Below are positions 41,303 through 50,372 of a stretch of DNA of 64,000 nucleotides, piece by piece. The notes beneath the pieces were generated by a model. It was not told the DNA's origin. It searched no databases and was given only the letters and a program-made list of their open reading frames with translations. A program made the position numbers and the translations under genes. Within the stretch, counting starts at the first letter, position 1. The number at the start of each line of letters is the position of its first letter. This DNA comes from Prosthecobacter debontii (GTDB lineage Bacteria > Verrucomicrobiota > Verrucomicrobiia > Verrucomicrobiales > Verrucomicrobiaceae), in contig NZ_FUYE01000005.1 in the NCBI RefSeq assembly GCF_900167535.1, positions 1 to 64,000 on the forward strand, in the 5' to 3' direction.

Positions 41303-43081
41303 ATGAGAGATTCTCTTCTTGATTCACGCGCGAGCCGATCGTCTTCCAGCCTGCTGGAGGGTTTGTCGGCTAAGGCTCTGATGGCTGAAATCATGGAGCC
41401 GACACAGGCGGATGATTCTGGTCTCGGAGCCATGCCGCCGCTTTCACCGGAAGAGCTGGCTCCTCACTTTCCCCAGCTTGAGATTTTAGAATGCTTGGGC
41501 CGAGGCGGCATGGGGGTGGTCTATAAAGCGCGGCAGAAGTCTCTGAATCGTGTGGTCGCTCTGAAGCTGCTGGCCCCAGAGCGTGCGGGAGATCCCCAGT
41601 TTGCGGCACGGTTTGAAAAAGAAGCGCATGCCCTAGCGGCTCTGAATCATCCGCACATCGTGGCGGTGTATGACTTTGGGTTAGCGGGCGGGTTTTATTA
41701 CCTGCTCATGGAGTTCGTGGATGGGATGAACCTGCGGCAACTTTTGCAAAGCAAACGCCTGACTCCACGGGAGGCCTTGCGCATCGTGCCCCCGGTCTGC
41801 GCGGCTTTGCAATCGGCGCATGAGCACGGCATCGTGCACTGCGATATCAAACCAGAGAATCTGCTGATCGCCCACGACGGCTCGGTGAAGATCGCTGATT
41901 TCGGCATCGCTAAGATGATCGGGCACGCAACGGATCGTGAGAACGTGCATGAGGCGGGAACGCCTGACTATGCGGCTCCAGAACAAACATCCGGTCAGGC
42001 CGATCACCGGGCGGACATCTATAGCCTCGGTGTGGTGCTGTATGAAATGCTCACGGGGGAACGTCCGACGAAGACGATCGAAGCCCCCTCCAAGCGTGTG
42101 CAGGTGGACATCCGTATCGATGAGATCGTGCTGCGGGCTTTGGAAAAACAGCCTGAATTGAGGTTCTCGACCGTGGCGGATTTACGTCAGTCCGTCGAGT
42201 CCTTGATCCAACCCTCGGCTCCGCCCATCCCCTCAGCAGCGTATTCGAAAAAGAAGCGGATCATCGTTGGGGTTCTGACGGGGTGCTTGGTGATCGCAGG
42301 CATGGGGTATTGGACAATGGGGAGATCCCATCCGAAGCGGCCCAGGTTGCCTTATGAGGAGGTGGTGGATTTTGACCAAGGCCGCATCAATGAATCCTTC
42401 GCAGATAACGTGCTTTCCGGGCGCAGTGGGTATGCCATCTCGCCTTTAGGATTGGCGGGCACATCAGGCCTGGCCTTGGCGGAGACTCTGAACTCAGAGG
42501 GAACCTTGGCTTACAAACGCAAGAGCTATGATTTGGCGCGATTGGCTTCCCTGGAGATCTCCTGCTGCTTCAGGCGCCAGGCTTTTGCGGGGGCGACGCA
42601 TTCGATCACTCTGGGCCTAACAGAAAATATGGCAGGTCATTTCAGCGGTGTGCCTGGAGCGGCCTTTCTCGGGCTGCGGCTGAAGGTGGAGGGCGAGGTG
42701 ATGCGCTTTCAATTCATTTGCAAGGAAGCCCAGGTGGGGCCACCACGGTCGTGGTTGCAGCCGGGAGAGATTCACACGGAGGAAGATGAATGGTATGGAT
42801 TGAGAGTCGTCTTCAATCGTGTGAGCCCGAACATCGTGCGAGTGACCGGCGAACTCAAAGCTGTGGATCGACATGGCAGGGAGGGGGATACAGTGGCCTA
42901 CTTTCTCCCGCGTGATTTTGCGGAGCCGATTTTTCCCCTGCGGGAGATCTTGGAGAATCCCGAGACCTGGGTGGCTATCCGCGCTGTTGGCCCAGGAGGT
43001 GTGTCTAGGGTGGATGATTTCCACATCATCGCACGACCGCTGCCTTCGGCTGATCCTGTGGCTTTAGATCAACCTCGGTGA
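41303..43081 (+). CDS. Ser/Thr protein kinase with extracytoplasmic LamG-like domain
   Basis: The 592-residue protein has a kinase domain (about 62-310): GRGGMGVVYKA (67-77), Lys88 in VVALKLL, HCDIKPEN at 179-186 (Cys replaces the Arg of HRD, so a non-RD kinase), DFG 199-201 and GTPDYAAPE. A membrane helix follows (about 316-334, IIVGVLTGCLVIAGMGYW). The C-terminal 220 residues look like a beta-rich sandwich (VDFDQGRINESF to VDDFHIIARP), similar to LamG/concanavalin-type domains, and would be outside the cytoplasm. The kinase probably senses envelope signals and is co-regulated with the sigma factor. Its start is uncertain. Confidence 0.85.
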   Translation: MRDSLLDSRASRSSSSLLEGLSAKALMAEIMEPTQADDSGLGAMPPLSPEELAPHFPQLEILECLGRGGMGVVYKARQKSLNRVVALKLLAPERAGDPQFAARFEKEAHALAALNHPHIVAVYDFGLAGGFYYLLMEFVDGMNLRQLLQSKRLTPREALRIVPPVCAALQSAHEHGIVHCDIKPENLLIAHDGSVKIADFGIAKMIGHATDRENVHEAGTPDYAAPEQTSGQADHRADIYSLGVVLYEMLTGERPTKTIEAPSKRVQVDIRIDEIVLRALEKQPELRFSTVADLRQSVESLIQPSAPPIPSAAYSKKKRIIVGVLTGCLVIAGMGYWTMGRSHPKRPRLPYEEVVDFDQGRINESFADNVLSGRSGYAISPLGLAGTSGLALAETLNSEGTLAYKRKSYDLARLASLEISCCFRRQAFAGATHSITLGLTENMAGHFSGVPGAAFLGLRLKVEGEVMRFQFICKEAQVGPPRSWLQPGEIHTEEDEWYGLRVVFNRVSPNIVRVTGELKAVDRHGREGDTVAYFLPRDFAEPIFPLREILENPETWVAIRAVGPGGVSRVDDFHIIARPLPSADPVALDQPR

Positions 43082-43088
43082 TGATACC

Positions 43089-43640
43089 ATGCGCGCTCCG
43101 ATCATTCTTCTCAACGGAACCTCCAGTTCAGGAAAAACGACGCTCGCTAGGGCCTTTCAACGGACGATGGCTGAACCGGTATTGTATGTATCGAACGATC
43201 ATTTCATCTTCATGACACCGGATCCTGTGCTGAAGGATGATGCGCGACGTCCTCGGGTGCTTTTGCCGCTGCTGTCGGCGTTTCATCGGTCGCTGCCGCT
43301 GATCGCGAGTTGCGGTCTCCCGATGATCATTGATCACGTGATCGAACGGAGGGATTGGATGGATGAAATAGCCGAACAACTGGAGGGGCTGAACGTGTAT
43401 TTTGTGAGGGTGGAATGCCCTCTGGAAGAACTGGAGCGCCGGGAGCATGAACGTGGGGGTCGTCAGATTGGCTTGGCTCGGATGCAGTTGGACTGGGTGC
43501 ATCGGCATGGTGGTTATGATGCGGTGCTGGACACGTTTCATCACACGCTGGATGAAAACGTGGCGAAGCTGAAAGAGCTCATTCGTTCAGAGCAAAAGCC
43601 GATAGCTTTGGATCATTACCGTCAGCAGAAACAAGCCTGA
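43089..43640 (+). CDS. Chloramphenicol phosphotransferase-like P-loop kinase
   Basis: The 183-residue protein starts with a P-loop (ILLNGTSSSGKTTLARAF) and shows features of the CPT family: LYVSNDHFIFMTP, IDHVIERRDW, VYFVRVECPLEELERRE, RQIGLARMQLDWVH and a terminal HHTLDENVAKLKELI. CPT proteins phosphorylate chloramphenicol or related alcohols in producers, and many homologues have unknown substrates. It starts 7 bases after the kinase gene, so it is probably on the same mRNA. Antibiotic resistance should not be assumed. Confidence 0.78.
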   Translation: MRAPIILLNGTSSSGKTTLARAFQRTMAEPVLYVSNDHFIFMTPDPVLKDDARRPRVLLPLLSAFHRSLPLIASCGLPMIIDHVIERRDWMDEIAEQLEGLNVYFVRVECPLEELERREHERGGRQIGLARMQLDWVHRHGGYDAVLDTFHHTLDENVAKLKELIRSEQKPIALDHYRQQKQA

Positions 43641-43664
43641 GTTTTTGGAGCCGAATTTAAAGTT

Positions 43665-44387
43665 ATGCCATTGCCCGAGATTCAAGAGCACGTTTTGACC
43701 CATGCTTCAGGCACCTCCACCCGGAAGTTGTGGCTGCTGGAGCCACTCACAGCCAAGCCTGAGCGGGTGACCCTGTTTCTGGACGGGGAGTTTTACGTGA
43801 ACCGGATGGAGACTCCCCAGCGTCTGATGGAATGGCAACAGCAGGGGATTATCCCTCCGACTGCGGTGCTCTTCATCTCGCATGTGGATGGCGCGGCCCG
43901 ACATCGCGATCTAACCTGCAGCGCTGATTTTGCCGCCTTCATTGCTGAGGATGTGGTGGATTGGCTGCGAGATCGTTTGCCGGGCGCTCCAGCTTCCGAC
44001 TGGCTGATGGCGGGCCCCAGTTTGGGCGGACTGCAGGCGGCTTTTATCGCCTTAAAATATCCTGAGGTCTTCTCGCGTTGCTTGAGCCAGTCCGGCTCCT
44101 TTTGGTGGCATGAGGAATGGCTCACCCAGCAGGTGTCGATGCTGCCTGCACGGGACTCGCGATTTTGGATCAGTGTGGGGAACCAGGAGTCCACGGCAGG
44201 AGTCTCGCATCCGCCGACGGGCCTGCGCCAGGAGGTGACGCAAATCGAGGCTTGTGAACGTTTTGCGGCTGCATTGGACCGGCAAGATCACCATGTGCAT
44301 TTTCAGATGTATGAGGGCGGACATGCCTTGGAGCCTTGGGCGGCGGAACTGTCGGAGGCACTGTGCTGGTTATTGGCAGATGACTGA
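43665..44387 (+). CDS. Alpha/beta-hydrolase esterase (enterochelin-esterase-like)
   Basis: The 240-residue protein resembles the esterase D/enterochelin esterase group: FLDGEFYVNRM, nucleophile Ser in MAGPSLGGLQAAFIALKYPE, SQSGSFWWHEEW, and the His in YEGGHALEPWAAEL, with an Asp or Glu of the triad likely in VGNQES. There is no signal peptide. In other bacteria such enzymes hydrolyse ferric enterobactin, but no siderophore synthesis genes are near, so a general esterase role is equally likely. It lies 24 bases downstream of the CPT-like gene. Confidence 0.78.
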   Translation: MPLPEIQEHVLTHASGTSTRKLWLLEPLTAKPERVTLFLDGEFYVNRMETPQRLMEWQQQGIIPPTAVLFISHVDGAARHRDLTCSADFAAFIAEDVVDWLRDRLPGAPASDWLMAGPSLGGLQAAFIALKYPEVFSRCLSQSGSFWWHEEWLTQQVSMLPARDSRFWISVGNQESTAGVSHPPTGLRQEVTQIEACERFAAALDRQDHHVHFQMYEGGHALEPWAAELSEALCWLLADD

Positions 44388-44420
44388 TGTTTTCTAACGC
44401 TGCCGATACCTCAAGTCGGA

Positions 44421-46433
44421 TCATGCCAAAGCATCTTTCGCTTTCGCAATCTGTTCTGCACTGCCGATGAGCAAGACGGAATCTCCTGGGCGGATGTCTT
44501 CAGAGATGCTGGGATTGATGATGTTCTCGCCATGACGCTCGATGCCGACAATGCTCGCGCCAGTGCGCGTGCGCAGTTGCAATTCCGAGATCACTTTGCC
44601 TGCGGCTGGGGAGTCAGGACCAATCGTTAGAGTGATCAGCTCCGCATGGCTGAGCAGGGAGGGCAGTTGGGGGTCGGCATGGGGCAAGGGAGGTTCATTC
44701 AAAGTCTCCAGGAGAGCAAACTGCGCACGGCTGTGCAGTCGTGCGAAGAACCGCCACAGGAAGATGGTCATGAGGATCAAGACCAGAGCCAGAACCAGGA
44801 GCAGTCTGCGGGAGGGGAGGATGGCGGAGCTGAGGACCAGGATGATGACGAACAGCGCCACACAACCTGCGATGAAAATGATGCTGGAAATGAGCCCGCG
44901 CAGGGCGGCGGTATTCTCTTTGGCCGCCGCCCGGGTCACGCTCATTTCACTGACCAGCATGCCAAAGGCCTGCCACTTGCGCACAATGGCGATGAGCATG
45001 GGCAGGCTGAGAATCATGGCGGTCAGCCAGAGCATGCCGTGGATACCATCTCGGCCACCGGGAGCGGTTGGCCACCAGCGCCGCACGTGGTCGCGCATGA
45101 ACGCCGCCGTGATGAAGACCCCGGCTATGAGCAGGATATTCAGCAGGATTTGCCAGCCCCATTTACGCAAAAAGGTCGCCGGGGTCTTTTTACCGCTTCC
45201 TCCGGCCAGCGTGCCCACCCAACGGGTGTAGGCATCCAGGGCGGTCATCAGCGGGGCAGGCAGCATGCGGGTAAAGCCGTTCACCACGGAGTCGGAACTG
45301 CGGATGAGATAGGGCGTGAGCAGAGTCGTCAGGGCGGAAACGGCCACGGCGATGGGATAAAGAAAACCGCTAGTGACCTTGAGGGATAAGCCCAGGGACG
45401 CGATGATGAAAGAGAACTCTCCAATCTGGGCCAGACCCATGCCTACTCGCATGGAGGTTTTCATGTCATTGCCGGAAATGAAGGTGCCAAAACCGCAGGT
45501 GACCACCTTGCCCACCACCACCACGGCGGTAATGATGAGGATGGAGGACCAATGCTCCGTGAGCACCTTGGGATCGATAAGCAACCCGATGGAGACGAAG
45601 AACACGGCGCTAAACAGATCCCGCACCGGATGCATGAGTGTCTCGATGTGGGCGATGTGGCGCGCCTCGGCGATGATGGCACCGATGATGAAAGCGCCCA
45701 GAGCCACACTGTAGCCCAGCTTGACGGCCAGCAGCGAGACGCCGAAGCAGAGGCCCACCACCGTGATCAGGAGCATCTCATTGCTCTTGAATTTAGCGAC
45801 CCAGTTCAGAAGCCGAGGCACCAGGATTAGACCGAAGATGAGGAGGACCCCGAGAAAGGTGCTCAGCTTTCCCACCGTCAAACCCACATCCGACAGCTCT
45901 AGAGAGCCCGTGGTGGCGAAGCCCGAAAGCATGGCAATCATCAGGATGGCCAGGATGTCCTCGACAATCAGGATGCCAAAGATCATCTGGGCGAAGCGCT
46001 CCTTGGTTTTGCCAATCTCTTCCAGCGCCTTGATGATGATGGTGGTGGAGGAGATGGAGAGGATCGCCCCCAGGAAAACGCTGTCCATGGTGCCCCAGCC
46101 GAAGGATTGGCCTAACATGTAACCCGCCCACAGCATGAGCACGATCTCCGCCACGGCGGCAATCAAGGCTGTGGCTCCCACCTTGGTCAGCTTTTTCAGG
46201 CTGAATTCCAAGCCGAGCGCGAACATGAGGAAGATGACGCCGAGCTCAGAAAGGGTCTCGATGGTATGCTCGTCTTCGATCAGTGCATACGGCGGCGTAT
46301 GGGGCCCGATGATGACTCCAGCGAGGATGTAGCCGAGCACGACCGGCTGCTTCATCTGCCGAAACAAGATGGTGACCACGGCAGCGATGATCATGACCAC
46401 CGAGAGGTCCTGTAGAAAGGTGACGTGATGCAT
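44421..46433 (-). CDS. Kef/CPA2-type cation:proton antiporter with TrkA-C domain
   Basis: The start at 46433 is chosen, 10 residues into the longer frame; the one at 46463 is also possible. The 670-residue protein has about 12 membrane helices of the Na+/H+ exchanger fold (VLGYILAGVIIGPHTP, FLMFALGLEFSLKKL, LSISSTTIIIKAL, FIIGAIIAEARH, GLAQIGEFSFIIA), then four further hydrophobic segments (about 430-570) and a C-terminal RCK_C/TrkA-C domain (LITLTIGPDSPAAGKVIS to PGDSVLLIG). There is no NAD-binding RCK_N domain. The likely function is K+ or Na+ efflux in exchange for protons. The extra hydrophobic block is unusual. Confidence 0.88.
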   Translation of the reverse strand: MHHVTFLQDLSVVMIIAAVVTILFRQMKQPVVLGYILAGVIIGPHTPPYALIEDEHTIETLSELGVIFLMFALGLEFSLKKLTKVGATALIAAVAEIVLMLWAGYMLGQSFGWGTMDSVFLGAILSISSTTIIIKALEEIGKTKERFAQMIFGILIVEDILAILMIAMLSGFATTGSLELSDVGLTVGKLSTFLGVLLIFGLILVPRLLNWVAKFKSNEMLLITVVGLCFGVSLLAVKLGYSVALGAFIIGAIIAEARHIAHIETLMHPVRDLFSAVFFVSIGLLIDPKVLTEHWSSILIITAVVVVGKVVTCGFGTFISGNDMKTSMRVGMGLAQIGEFSFIIASLGLSLKVTSGFLYPIAVAVSALTTLLTPYLIRSSDSVVNGFTRMLPAPLMTALDAYTRWVGTLAGGSGKKTPATFLRKWGWQILLNILLIAGVFITAAFMRDHVRRWWPTAPGGRDGIHGMLWLTAMILSLPMLIAIVRKWQAFGMLVSEMSVTRAAAKENTAALRGLISSIIFIAGCVALFVIILVLSSAILPSRRLLLVLALVLILMTIFLWRFFARLHSRAQFALLETLNEPPLPHADPQLPSLLSHAELITLTIGPDSPAAGKVISELQLRTRTGASIVGIERHGENIINPSISEDIRPGDSVLLIGSAEQIAKAKDALA

Positions 46434-46539
46434 AGAGCCTAACTCGAGGGGGATTGGGTTCACTCATCATCGTTGCACCCGACGCCGATGACCCTGTTTC
46501 CTGCCACGGATGGATGGCGGGTCAACCTTTCATGTGGGG

Positions 46540-47616
46540 CTAGGCTCTTAACTTTTGGCTGGTCTCACTGAGCGCTTGCAGCGTTTGAATCAGGCGATCC
46601 AGTTTCTCAGGATTCAACGAAGCCAGATTTTCATTTTGAATTTGAGCGGCGGCTTGGGTCAGGGAAGCCCGTGCGGAGGTCTTCATGGCCTCCGATAGAG
46701 TGCCGGAGGCGAGCCCCTCATCGAGAAACTCGGCTAAAAAGTGCGGCTGAAACGCACGGTAGATGCGGCAGCCGAAGAGAAAGATCTCTTCACGCAGCGG
46801 ATGCCGGGAAGGGGCAGCCTGGGTGAGGCGCATCACGTCTTCCACGGCATCGGTCGCTTCATGAATCCAGGCTTCTGCGGTATCGGCATTTTTATCGGAA
46901 GGAGACTCCAGCAGGTTGGCAATGGCACGGCAGAGGGCATGCCGCGCCCGGATTCCCGTCTCCTGTAGGCTGGGTTCATGTTCGCAGCTTTGGCTATGCT
47001 GGATGGCCCTGCGGGCTGAGTTCAAGGCCAGGACATCCTGCTCCTGGATTTGCAGGAGAGCGGCAGCGTGGTTCGTCCAGGCGGCGGCCATCACCTGCTG
47101 ATAATCCAGGCGCGGGCTGGTTTCATGACCGCGCATGACCCGCAGAGCGTTTTCAAAGCAGCTCAGCGCTCTTTGAAGGGAACCCTGGCTCGCCCCGGCC
47201 TGCTCGGTGTGCCCTCGGTTGATCCAGGCCACCCCTAGCCTCCAGCGAAACGCTGGATCGGCCTCCAGCGGGAGCTGATGCAGATGACTGATGGCGATGT
47301 CGTAGCAGCGCAGGGCCTCCGTGAGGTGGTCCTGGCCTCCCAGGCGTGTGAGCGCATCACCCCGGTTCATCCAGCCAGCGGTCAATCCCCAGCGGTAGAG
47401 CGGATTGTCCCCCAAGGGGAGAGCTTCCCGCAGGAGGATGGCCTCTTCAAAACAAGCAAGCGCTGTCGCCAGCGACTCTGGATCTCCCTGCTCCAGCAGA
47501 GTTATGCCCCGCAGGGTCCACTCGCTCGCTGCGGTGTGGATTTGCTCGGGAGTGGAGGGGGCCTGAGGAGGGATCGAGGACAAAATCGGCGGTAATTTTG
47601 TGAGAATGGGTCGCAA
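46540..47616 (-). CDS. TPR-like helical protein of unknown function
   Basis: I do not recognise a family name. The 358-residue protein is nearly all helical and has tetratricopeptide-like units: ALACFEEAILLREALP, ALRCYDIAISHLHQLPLE, and ALSCFENALRVMRGHE, each preceded by a WMNRGDAL / WINRGHTE / WTNHAAAL type helix. No export signal is visible. It is divergent from tonB (66 bases apart), so the two share a promoter region. A scaffold or partner role is likely for TPR proteins but cannot be assigned. Confidence 0.6.
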   Translation of the reverse strand: MRPILTKLPPILSSIPPQAPSTPEQIHTAASEWTLRGITLLEQGDPESLATALACFEEAILLREALPLGDNPLYRWGLTAGWMNRGDALTRLGGQDHLTEALRCYDIAISHLHQLPLEADPAFRWRLGVAWINRGHTEQAGASQGSLQRALSCFENALRVMRGHETSPRLDYQQVMAAAWTNHAAALLQIQEQDVLALNSARRAIQHSQSCEHEPSLQETGIRARHALCRAIANLLESPSDKNADTAEAWIHEATDAVEDVMRLTQAAPSRHPLREEIFLFGCRIYRAFQPHFLAEFLDEGLASGTLSEAMKTSARASLTQAAAQIQNENLASLNPEKLDRLIQTLQALSETSQKLRA

Positions 47617-47623
47617 TAGCTTC

Positions 47624-47651
47624 TTGACGCGAGATGATCAAATGCCATTAT
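47624..47651 (+). promoter_or_regulatory. Candidate sigma-70 promoter of tonB-exbB-exbD
   Basis: TTGACG (47624-47629; five of six) and CATTAT (47646-47651; four of six) are separated by 16 bases and lie about 30 bases before the tonB start. The region also overlaps CATTATC, the half-site sequence of Fur boxes, but the other half does not match, so I do not call an operator. Confidence 0.4.
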
Positions 47652-47682
47652 CGAAAACGTTTCTCAATCTCTCTAAGCAACC

Positions 47683-48552
47683 ATGTCTCAGATGGCCCTC
47701 CTCGCATCTCCTGTTGTCAGCCTTCCTACCAAGGCCGCCACAGCAGCCCCCCGGGTGAGCTCGAAGCCGAGCTTGCGGCTGCGTTGTCAGGATGAAAACC
47801 TCTGCGCCCTTTCCTGGCTGGTGGCCATCTCCGGCACCTTTTTGCTGATCGGCATTGTGGGCATGCTGCGCTTTGAGATTCCTTTACCATTCACTTTGTC
47901 AGGTCGTGCTGGCTTGGGCGCGGCGGACAATGAGTTCACGGACATGTCCATGGCGGACCTCTTGGCTGAGGCAGAGATGGATCAGGTCAACCCGACCACC
48001 GAGATGCAGCAGGAGACGGTGGAGATTCCTGATCCGATCGAAGTGCCTATAGAGCAGTTAGATCTACCAGAGGTGACAGAAGCTTTAGTGACCGAAGATC
48101 TCTTCACCGTGCCTGCCGCCCCGAAGATTGAAGAAGCTCTCAAGCCGGTGGATCCGGCTAAACCCAAGCCAATTTCCAAGCCAAAGGCTGTTTCTAAACC
48201 TACCAGCAGCCGAGCTGCGAGCACTGTGGCAAAACCTAATGGCACCTCGGGAAATGGTGGTGGTGGCGGAGGTGGAGGCACTGTAGGTTCAGGCTTGGGT
48301 AAAGGCATCTTTCCGACACCTCCATTCCCAAGCTCGGCTGTATCCAGGGGGGTTACGGGAGTTGTTCGTTTCAATTTGAGATTCAACCAATTGGGAAAAG
48401 TGGAGTATGCCGAGGTGGCTTCCAGCCAATGCACCAATGGTGGCCTCACGACGGCCGAACAGAATGTTCTCTCCAGCTACATTCGCAAGACATGGTCCCA
48501 ACGAGGCCGTGTTGGTGCCATCACCGTAGCTTTGCGTTTTGTGATCAAGTGA
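47683..48552 (+). CDS. tonB: TonB-like energy transducer
   Basis: The 289-residue protein has a cytoplasmic N-terminus, a membrane helix (about 44-64, LVAISGTFLLIGIVGMLRF), a periplasmic spacer rich in Pro, Glu and Lys (EIPDPIEVPIEQLD, PAKPKPISKPKAVSKP), a Gly-rich linker, and a C-terminal TonB domain (about 205-289: FPTPPFPSSAVSRGVTG, VRFNLRFNQLGKVEYAEV). It is followed by exbB and exbD and should power outer-membrane receptors such as the one at 34787-36976. The gene is divergent from a TPR protein gene. Confidence 0.88.
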   Translation: MSQMALLASPVVSLPTKAATAAPRVSSKPSLRLRCQDENLCALSWLVAISGTFLLIGIVGMLRFEIPLPFTLSGRAGLGAADNEFTDMSMADLLAEAEMDQVNPTTEMQQETVEIPDPIEVPIEQLDLPEVTEALVTEDLFTVPAAPKIEEALKPVDPAKPKPISKPKAVSKPTSSRAASTVAKPNGTSGNGGGGGGGGTVGSGLGKGIFPTPPFPSSAVSRGVTGVVRFNLRFNQLGKVEYAEVASSQCTNGGLTTAEQNVLSSYIRKTWSQRGRVGAITVALRFVIK

Positions 48553-48612
48553 GCAGGCACCGCTTTTTACGGTTTTTCACTCTGTCTTCGCTTTTGTATT
48601 TTCATTTTTTCA

Positions 48613-49260
48613 ATGCTCCCCAACCCCCCCCTCGCTAACGTCGTCATCAAACTCATCCATGATGGTGGCCCCATCATGTATCCCATCCTGGTGGTGGTGG
48701 TCTTCGCCATCTGTATCCTGGTGGAGCGCATCTTTTGGTGGCTGCGGTTCAGCGCCCGCCGCGATGCGCGCCAGCTCGATCAGGTGTATGCAGCCCTGGA
48801 GTCGGGAGACTTAAACAAAGCCATCAGCATCTCAGAAAAGACGGCGGACCCCGTTGTGCGTATGATCCACCACGGCCTGAAACACCAGCACAGCTCCATG
48901 CAGGGAGCCCTCGAAGTGGCCGCAGGTCATGAGCTTCAGCAGGCGGGACGCTTCCTCGGTGCCATGGATACGGTGGTGACGCTGGGGCCCTTGCTCGGCC
49001 TTCTCGGCACGGTGACCGGGATCATGGGCTCCTTCAGTTCCATCGGAGATTCGGAACTGGCGGTGGAGAAAGTGACCGGCGGGATCGGTGAAGCCCTCAT
49101 TGCCACGGCGGCAGGTCTGGGCATCGCCATCACCACCCTGGTGCCGATGAATTACTTTCACAGCCGTCTGGCCAAGCTGCAATTCGATCTGGAAGCGGCG
49201 GCCAACAATGTCTTGATCATCGCAGCACAGCATGGCTTTGACAAAGTCGGTAAGCAATGA
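48613..49260 (+). CDS. exbB: Biopolymer transport protein ExbB (MotA/TolQ/ExbB family)
   Basis: The 215-residue protein has three membrane segments: VVFAICILVERIFWWLRF near the N-terminus, GPLLGLLGTVTGIMGSF (typical ExbB/TolQ motif) and IATAAGLGIAITTLVPMNYF. The cytoplasmic region between helix 1 and 2 has EKTADPVVRMIHHGL. ExbB forms the proton channel with ExbD and drives TonB. It is encoded between tonB and exbD with short gaps, which fits one operon. Confidence 0.95.
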   Translation: MLPNPPLANVVIKLIHDGGPIMYPILVVVVFAICILVERIFWWLRFSARRDARQLDQVYAALESGDLNKAISISEKTADPVVRMIHHGLKHQHSSMQGALEVAAGHELQQAGRFLGAMDTVVTLGPLLGLLGTVTGIMGSFSSIGDSELAVEKVTGGIGEALIATAAGLGIAITTLVPMNYFHSRLAKLQFDLEAAANNVLIIAAQHGFDKVGKQ

Positions 49261-49288
49261 GGACTGTCACGTCACCCTTTGACCTGTC

Positions 49289-49765
49289 GTGAAAATTCAT
49301 TCCCCCATCGCTCATAAGAAGACTCGGTTGGAGATCATCCCACTCATTGACGTGATGTTCTTCCTGCTGGCCTCTTTCATGATGGTCAGCCTCACCATGA
49401 CCAAGCAGCAGACCATCAAGGTGAATCTGCCTGTGGCCGCCGCTACCCAGGCTGATTTCAAGCCCGACATGATCAACCTCGGGGTCAATCAAGCCGGAGA
49501 CATCTATTTGGACACGGTGCAGATCTCTCTGCCGGACCTGGATGTACGTCTCAAGGAGCGCTTCAAGCAAGACCCCAATACGCCGGTGTATATCAGTGGA
49601 GATGGAGAGGCACGTCATGCCGACATGGTTCGTGCGCTGGATGCCGTGCGCCGGGCGGGCTTTAGCAAAGTGGCCTTCAACGTCAAACCGACAGGCACTG
49701 GGCCGGCGGCTCCCTCCGCCAATCCAACCGCAGCCCCCAGTCCCGCTCCCTCTCCTGCGAAATGA
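49289..49765 (+). CDS. exbD: Biopolymer transport protein ExbD
   Basis: The GTG at 49289 is the start. The 158-residue protein has a short basic N-terminus, one membrane helix with the conserved Asp (LEIIPLIDVMFFLLASFMM), and a periplasmic domain (IKVNLPVAAATQ to VKPTG). A Pro/Ala-rich tail (PSANPTAAPSPAPSPAK) is longer than usual. It overlaps the next gene by four bases (ATGA), showing translational coupling. It is the proton-coupling partner of ExbB. Confidence 0.94.
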   Translation: MKIHSPIAHKKTRLEIIPLIDVMFFLLASFMMVSLTMTKQQTIKVNLPVAAATQADFKPDMINLGVNQAGDIYLDTVQISLPDLDVRLKERFKQDPNTPVYISGDGEARHADMVRALDAVRRAGFSKVAFNVKPTGTGPAAPSANPTAAPSPAPSPAK

Positions 49766-50307
49766 AGGCCATTCTGTATTCTCTCCTGGCCATCATCGTC
49801 CTGGGCCTCTGTGGTGTTTGTGTGGTGCAGTGGCAGCGCGAGTTTCTTCTCAACGCCAAGATCAAAGAACTCACCGATCAGCTCATTGCAGAGAACAAGC
49901 TGCGCATCGAGTTTGAAGAAAAGGCTTTCCGTTTTGAGCAAGAAATCGCTCGCATCACCCAGTTACGCAATGAAACCGAAGCCGCTCTTTTGGAGGCGAC
50001 GGAGCAGGTCAAACTACTGACGGAGGATCAGACCGCACGAGGTTACAGCATCGCCGTGCTGATGCGCGAGGTGGTCATGACCTCTCGTGAACTGGACTCT
50101 TACAAGCAACTGGCAGGCAAAGGCACGGATGCTCTCAAAGACCGCAACACCGAAGTGACTGCTCAAAACGCCGCCATCGAAAAAGCCAATGCCAGCATGC
50201 GTCAGCTCGCCAGTGAACGCGATGATCTCATCGACAAGCTGAACACCCGCACCCGCGAGTTCAATGAACTGGTGGAGAAATACAACAAGCTGGCGAAAGA
50301 GCGTTAA
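49762..50307 (+). CDS. Coiled-coil membrane-anchored protein, coupled to exbD
   Basis: This 181-residue protein has an N-terminal membrane helix (LYSLLAIIVLGLCGVCVV) and then a long charged coiled coil (about 30-180: IKELTDQLIAENKLRIEFEE, LTEDQ, NARNTEV-type heptads to VEKYNKLAKER). The start ATG overlaps the exbD stop (ATGA), so it belongs to the tonB operon. The coiled coil would extend into the periplasm. No similar component is part of the classical TonB system; it could link the complex to other structures or organise it. The function is not known. Confidence 0.65.
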   Translation: MKAILYSLLAIIVLGLCGVCVVQWQREFLLNAKIKELTDQLIAENKLRIEFEEKAFRFEQEIARITQLRNETEAALLEATEQVKLLTEDQTARGYSIAVLMREVVMTSRELDSYKQLAGKGTDALKDRNTEVTAQNAAIEKANASMRQLASERDDLIDKLNTRTREFNELVEKYNKLAKER

Positions 50308-50343
50308 GACAGGGTGTAGCAGATGTTTTGAACATTCATTCAT

Positions 50344-50372
50344 TCACTCTTTCAGCGATGCTGAAAGAGTGA
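50344..50372. terminator. Strong hairpin between convergent operons
   Basis: A 12- to 13-bp perfect inverted repeat, CACTCTTTCAGC (50345-50356) and GCTGAAAGAGTG (50360-50371), has a three-base loop. There is no T-run on either side, so it is only terminator-like. It lies in the 293-base gap between the tonB operon and the kinase gene (50601). The rest of the gap (50373-50600) shows no gene that I can support. Confidence 0.55.

Noticed and set aside
43089..43640. Antibiotic resistance gene
   Set aside because: The family includes chloramphenicol phosphotransferase, but most members have other or unknown substrates and there is no resistance context.
47630..47655. Fur operator before tonB
   Set aside because: Only the right half (CATTATC) fits; by my count 9 of 19 positions match, too few to call.
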